DNA of 18,885 bases, taken from NCBI GenBank assembly GCA_052033505.1, contig JBPOJN010000032.1, forward strand, positions 1-18,885, in the 5' to 3' direction. The notes under the pieces are model-generated. The model worked only from the letters and a program-made list of their open reading frames with translations. It was not told the DNA's origin and did no database searches. Below are positions 15,898 to 18,885 of this stretch, one piece after another (position 1 is the stretch's first letter; each line of letters opens with the position of its first letter). Source of the DNA: JBPOJN01 sp052033505. GTDB lineage: Bacteria; UBA10199; JACPAL01; GCA-016699445. A program made the position numbers and the translations under genes.

Positions 15898-17214
15898 CTA
15901 TTCGTAATATTCTAAACCTAAGTGCGTGATCTGGTCTTCTCCCATCATGTAACGAAGCGTGTTCTTAAGCTTCATTTCTTGGATGAAGAGATTGTGCTCG
16001 GGATAGAGGCCCGGCGCGGTCATGGGGCTCTTGTAATAGAACGACAGCCATTCCTGGATGCCCTTCATGCCAGCGCGTTGGGCCAAATCGGTGAACAGCA
16101 CCAAGTCCAGTACGAGCGGGGCGGCCAAGATCGAATCACGGCAGAGGAAATCGACCTTGATCTGCATGGGATAGCCCATCCAGCCGACGATATCGATGTT
16201 GTCCCAGCCTTCTTTATTGTCGCCGCGCGGCGGGTAATAGTGAATGCGGACTTTGTGGTACATTTTTCCGTACAAGTCCGGATAAAGTTCCGGCTGTAAC
16301 ATGGTTTCGAGCACTGAGAGCTTGGATTCTTCTTTGGTCTTGAACGAATCCGGATCGTCCAGAACTTCGCCGTCGCGATTGCCCAAGATATTCGAAGAGA
16401 ACCAGCCGGCGATTCCAAGCATGCGGGATTTGAGACCCGGAGCCAGGATCGTTTTCATCAAGGTCTGGCCGGTCTTGAAATCTTTGCCCGAAATCGTGAC
16501 CTGATTTTCGGCCGCGAGCTGGTGCATGACGGGAAGGTCGACGGTCAGGTTCGGCGCGCCGTTGCAATAAGCGATTTTCGATTTCAACGCCGCGTACGCG
16601 TAAATCATGCTGGGCGCGATGTTCGGATCGTTGGCTTCCAGGCCTTTTTCGAAGCTAGCGACGTCTTTGTGGACGTCTTGAGGCTGGAGGAAGACTTCGG
16701 TGGAACCGCACCAAATCATGACCAGGCGCGAGAGTTTGTTGTCGGCCTTGAACTTCGCGATCTCGGCGATCAATTGATCAGCAAGATCACGCTTGGTTTT
16801 GCCGACTTTTACGTTCGGGCCGTCGAGTTTCTTCACGTAATTGCGGTCGAAGACGGCTTTAAAGGGCTTAATCGCTTCGAGTTCGGATTTCAGGGCGTCT
16901 AAATCCTCTTTTTTCAAGACCTGGGCTTTGACCGCCGCTTCGTAGGCGTTATCCGGGAAAAGATCCCAGGCGCCAAAAACGATGTCTTCGAGTTTGGCCA
17001 GCGGCACGAAGTCTTTGATGAGGGGATTACGGTTTTCAGTGCGTTTTCCGAGGCGGATGCGGCCCATTTGCGTGAGCGATCCGATGGGTTTCGCGATTTC
17101 TTTCTTGAAAGCCTCAACACCCGCGATGAACGTCGTGGAGACGGCGCCCAATCCGACGAGTAAAATTCCCAGTTTTCCTTCTGCGGGTTGAACCTTCGTG
17201 CCTTTTTCGATCAT
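15898..17214 (-). CDS. ino1: Inositol-3-phosphate synthase (myo-inositol-1-phosphate synthase)
   Basis: Converts glucose 6-phosphate to 1D-myo-inositol 3-phosphate with bound NAD+, the first step to inositol lipids or inositol-based solutes. The 438-residue protein has an N-terminal Rossmann fold with GLGAVST (21-27) after a short charged lead, WCGSTEVF at 168-175, and the catalytic-domain signatures GKDFKTGQT (243-251) and NILGNRDGEVL (275-285). Length fits the bacterial class of these enzymes. AGGGAG 10 nt before the ATG is a good ribosome-binding site, and a promoter candidate lies upstream. It leads an apparent operon with an exported protein and the M16 peptidase; no phosphatase or inositol lipid gene is adjacent. 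Confidence 0.93.
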   Translation of the reverse strand: MIEKGTKVQPAEGKLGILLVGLGAVSTTFIAGVEAFKKEIAKPIGSLTQMGRIRLGKRTENRNPLIKDFVPLAKLEDIVFGAWDLFPDNAYEAAVKAQVLKKEDLDALKSELEAIKPFKAVFDRNYVKKLDGPNVKVGKTKRDLADQLIAEIAKFKADNKLSRLVMIWCGSTEVFLQPQDVHKDVASFEKGLEANDPNIAPSMIYAYAALKSKIAYCNGAPNLTVDLPVMHQLAAENQVTISGKDFKTGQTLMKTILAPGLKSRMLGIAGWFSSNILGNRDGEVLDDPDSFKTKEESKLSVLETMLQPELYPDLYGKMYHKVRIHYYPPRGDNKEGWDNIDIVGWMGYPMQIKVDFLCRDSILAAPLVLDLVLFTDLAQRAGMKGIQEWLSFYYKSPMTAPGLYPEHNLFIQEMKLKNTLRYMMGEDQITHLGLEYYE

Positions 17215-17248
17215 AGAATTATGCTCCCTTGGAATTTAAAGTGGTGAG

Positions 17249-17278
17249 GGCATAGCAAGTCGTGAAGAGGGCTGTAAA
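17249..17278 (-). promoter_or_regulatory. Candidate promoter of the ino1 operon
   Basis: On the minus strand, TTTACA (17278-17273, 5 of 6 matches), an 18-nt spacer and TGC-TATGCC (hexamer 17254-17249), an extended but otherwise modest -10. It lies just downstream of the terminator of the repeat-protein gene, where a new promoter is expected. Unlike the other promoters here it leaves a leader of about 28 nt with a Shine-Dalgarno sequence. Confidence 0.5.
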
Positions 17279-17289
17279 CAGATTTTGGT

Positions 17290-17323
17290 AAAAAAAGCCC
17301 CGTAACTTTCGGTACAGGGCTTT
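17290..17323 (-). terminator. Intrinsic terminator of the Cys-rich repeat protein gene
   Basis: On the minus strand, AAAGCCCTGTACC (17323-17311) pairs with GTTACGGGGCTTT (17306-17294) around a GAAA tetraloop, with one wobble and one mismatch, and runs into a stretch of T. It lies about 29 nt beyond the stop codon at 17352. This is the clearest terminator in the window and separates this gene from the ino1 operon. Confidence 0.85.
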
Positions 17324-17351
17324 GAAAAGGACTCAAACTTTTTGAAAAACT

Positions 17352-18885
17352 CTATATCAAAAGGCTGCAGCCGCCGGCGTTGAAGAATCCGCCGTTGACG
17401 GTATTGCCGAATTTTCTAGAGCTACTGCCGTCGTCATTATTATTTCCATCGTCTCCATTATTTCCGGTGTCTCCGCCGCCACCCGTGTCTCCGGTATTGC
17501 TCGTATCACCGCCGCTGTTATCCGAAGGAGGTTGAACGGTTTCGCAATTTTCGGAGCATGTTTGGGTCGGTCCGCCGTCGTCGCATGCTTCCACTCCCGT
17601 TTGGACGATGCCGTCGCCGCAGCTGGCGTTTTCGCAGGAGTTCAAGCAAGCGTCGGTATTAATACTGTTTGCGTCATCGCATTCTTCAATGCCGGTATAG
17701 ACCACGCCGTCCCCGCATCTTGCACTGAGGCAAGAGTTCAAGCATCCGTCGGTATTGATGCTGTTTCCATCATCGCACTCTTCAACTCCCGCTTGAACGA
17801 CGCCGTCGCGGACAACGCCGTCACCGCAGGAGGCTACGACGCAGGAATTCAAACATCCGTCGGTATTCACGGCATTTCCATCATCACAGGCTTCGACGCC
17901 GGCGCGCACGATACCGTCACCACATTCGGCGTTCTGGCAGGTAGCGGTACAGGCGTCCGTATTGACGAGATTGCCGTCGTCGCATTCTTCGATGCCGGCT
18001 TGAATAATGCCATCGCCGCAGGAAGCGACCGCACAGGCATTGGTACAGGCATCCGTATTGACGCCGTTTCCGTCGTCACAGGCTTCATTCGAAGCTTTGA
18101 CCCCGTCACCGCAGCTGCTGGAACAAACGGAAGGGGCCGTGCCGACGCAACCAACACCGGTCTCGACCGTACAAGTCGCCGAGCAACCGTCGCCGTTGGT
18201 GGTATTGCTGTCATCGCAAGCTTCGTTGGAGGCCTTGGTTCCGTCGCCGCACGTGCTGGAACAGACCGAAGGAGCCGTGCCCACGCAGTTAAATCCGGTC
18301 TCGGCTGTACAAGTCGCCGAGCAACCGTCACCGCTGGAAGTATCGCCGTCATCGCAGGCTTCGTCCGAGGCTTTGGTACTGTCACCGCAGGTGCTCGAAC
18401 AGACGGAAGGATTGCCGGCGCAGTTAAATCCAGTGTCGACCGTACACGTCGCGGAGCAGCCGTCACCGCTAGAGGTATCGCCGTCGTCGCAGGCTTCGTC
18501 CGAGGCCTTGGTATTGTCACCGCAGGTGCTGGTACAAACGGAAGGGGCCGTGCCGACGCAACCAAAACCGGTCTCGACCGTACAAGTCGCCGAGCAACCG
18601 TCGCCGCTGGAGGTATCACCGTCGTCGCAGGCTTCGGTCGAAGCCTTGGTCCCGTCGCCGCAGGTTGCCGAACACTCGGAAGGGCTACCGACGCAGTTAA
18701 ATCCAGTTTCGACCGTACAAGTCGCCGAGCAACCGTCACCGCTGGAAGTATCGCCGTCGTCGCAGGCTTTGTCCGAGGCTTTGGTATTGTCACCGCAGGT
18801 GCTGGTACAAACGGAAGGGGCCGTGCCGACGCACTCAAAACCGGTCTCGACCGGACAAGTCGCCGAGCAACCAACACAGCTGGAG
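17352..18885 (-). CDS. Cysteine-rich tandem-repeat surface protein (DUF4215/Myxococcus cysteine-rich repeats), partial
   Basis: The frame is open to the window edge, so the N-terminus and start lie outside; 510 C-terminal residues are present. They consist of an incomplete unit, five long repeats of 45-46 residues and six short repeats of about 32 residues. All carry the core CGDG-(x)n-EACDDGN/D seen in Myxococcus-type disulphide repeats of exported proteins. After the repeats come a Gly/Asn/Asp/Ser-rich linker and an end reading FFNAGGCSLLI. The even, regular cysteine spacing implies disulphides in an extracellular or surface protein, perhaps calcium-stabilised through the Asp clusters. A GTG at 18284 could be mistaken for a start, but it is the Val of a repeat and the frame continues upstream of it. 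Confidence 0.9.
   Translation of the reverse strand, partial: SSCVGCSATCPVETGFECVGTAPSVCTSTCGDNTKASDKACDDGDTSSGDGCSATCTVETGFNCVGSPSECSATCGDGTKASTEACDDGDTSSGDGCSATCTVETGFGCVGTAPSVCTSTCGDNTKASDEACDDGDTSSGDGCSATCTVDTGFNCAGNPSVCSSTCGDSTKASDEACDDGDTSSGDGCSATCTAETGFNCVGTAPSVCSSTCGDGTKASNEACDDSNTTNGDGCSATCTVETGVGCVGTAPSVCSSSCGDGVKASNEACDDGNGVNTDACTNACAVASCGDGIIQAGIEECDDGNLVNTDACTATCQNAECGDGIVRAGVEACDDGNAVNTDGCLNSCVVASCGDGVVRDGVVQAGVEECDDGNSINTDGCLNSCLSARCGDGVVYTGIEECDDANSINTDACLNSCENASCGDGIVQTGVEACDDGGPTQTCSENCETVQPPSDNSGGDTSNTGDTGGGGDTGNNGDDGNNNDDGSSSRKFGNTVNGGFFNAGGCSLLI
17544..18113 (-). repeat. Short-class Cys-rich repeats, six units (about 32 residues, 96 nt)
   Basis: Units begin at minus-strand positions 18113, 18020, 17924, 17828, 17717 and 17621, with lengths 31, 32, 32, 37, 32 and about 26 residues. 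The pattern is CGDGIVxxGVEECDDGN-xxNTDxCxxxC. The fourth has a 5-residue internal insertion, and the last is degenerate and truncated. The first is a hybrid whose start (CGDGVKASNEACDDGN) matches the long class. Confidence 0.88.
17796..17825 (-). repeat. 15-nt tandem duplication inside a Cys-rich unit
   Basis: Two adjacent 15-nt pieces encode GDGVV and RDGVV, giving CGDGVVRDGVVQAG where neighbouring units have CGDGxxxxG. It is in frame and looks like a slipped-strand duplication. Confidence 0.7.
18114..18797 (-). repeat. Long-class Cys-rich repeats, five complete units (45-46 residues, 135-138 nt)
   Basis: Units begin at minus-strand positions 18797, 18662, 18524, 18389 and 18251. The pattern is CGDGTKASxEACDDGDTSSGDG, then CSATCTVETGFNCVG, then a variable 9-10 residue piece APSVCSST. 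Two units lack one residue in the last piece, which accounts for the 45/46 difference. Nucleotide identity is high between units, showing recent amplification, and an incomplete unit continues to the window edge. Confidence 0.9.

Noticed and set aside
18282..18284. GTG at 18284 as the start of the Cys-rich protein
   Set aside because: The codon is the Val of a CVGTAPS repeat element, the frame is open for 600 nt more to the window edge and the same repeats continue there; no ribosome-binding site precedes it.
17867..18877. A 336-codon minus-strand frame with Arg/Pro/Ala-rich repeats overlapping the repeat protein
   Set aside because: It is the shifted frame of the tandem DNA repeats; its product is an Arg/Pro/Ala-rich low-complexity chain with no cysteines, while the other frame gives the recognised CGDG...CDDG repeats and ends near a terminator.

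Overview
The window is a dense bacterial chromosome segment of medium-to-high GC, with 15 convincing complete genes on both strands, one long partial gene, short intergenic gaps and no sign of phage, insertion sequences, tRNA or rRNA. The Myxococcus-type cysteine-rich repeats, the PrkA/DUF444/SpoVR trio, an HD-GYP response regulator, a CruF-type carotenoid protein, a eukaryote-like inositol-3-phosphate synthase and several lipoproteins together suggest a Gram-negative lineage of the former Deltaproteobacteria (Myxococcota, Bdellovibrionota or a related uncultured group). That placement is an inference; no ribosomal or other phylogenetic marker is present.

Layout. (1) 1-440: possible tail of an upstream gene and a small orphan gene, apparently transcribed without a leader. 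(2) 450-3456, minus: guaB-guaA, overlapping by 8 nt, which make GMP from IMP. (3) 3667-8334, plus: prkA, yeaH/yhbH and spoVR, a tightly packed operon behind an excellent sigma70-type promoter; the three proteins are known to work together in stress, stationary-phase or sporulation responses. (4) 8261-10030, minus: a REC/HD-GYP response regulator followed by a DUF422 carotenoid gene that appears to be cut by an in-frame TGA, with the lost last membrane helix still readable downstream. (5) 10133-11359, plus: two small membrane-anchored proteins and a COG2231 endonuclease III-like DNA glycosylase, linked by short gaps and an ATGA overlap. (6) 11356-17214, minus: a lipoprotein; then, upstream of it, an apparent operon of inositol-3-phosphate synthase, a secreted or lipoprotein gene, a fused M16 peptidase and a 59-residue two-helix membrane protein. 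(7) 17352 to the window end, minus: the C-terminal 510 residues of a cysteine-rich tandem-repeat surface protein whose start lies beyond the window, closed by a clear intrinsic terminator.

Points that most deserve a second look are the nonsense-split DUF422 gene, the recurrent arrangement of promoters whose -10 box sits 6-9 nt before the start codon (probable leaderless mRNAs), two 59-codon membrane reading frames that are easily missed, and the two-class repeat structure and Cys-containing C-terminus of the repeat protein. I see no CRISPR array, defence island or obviously unprecedented multigene system.
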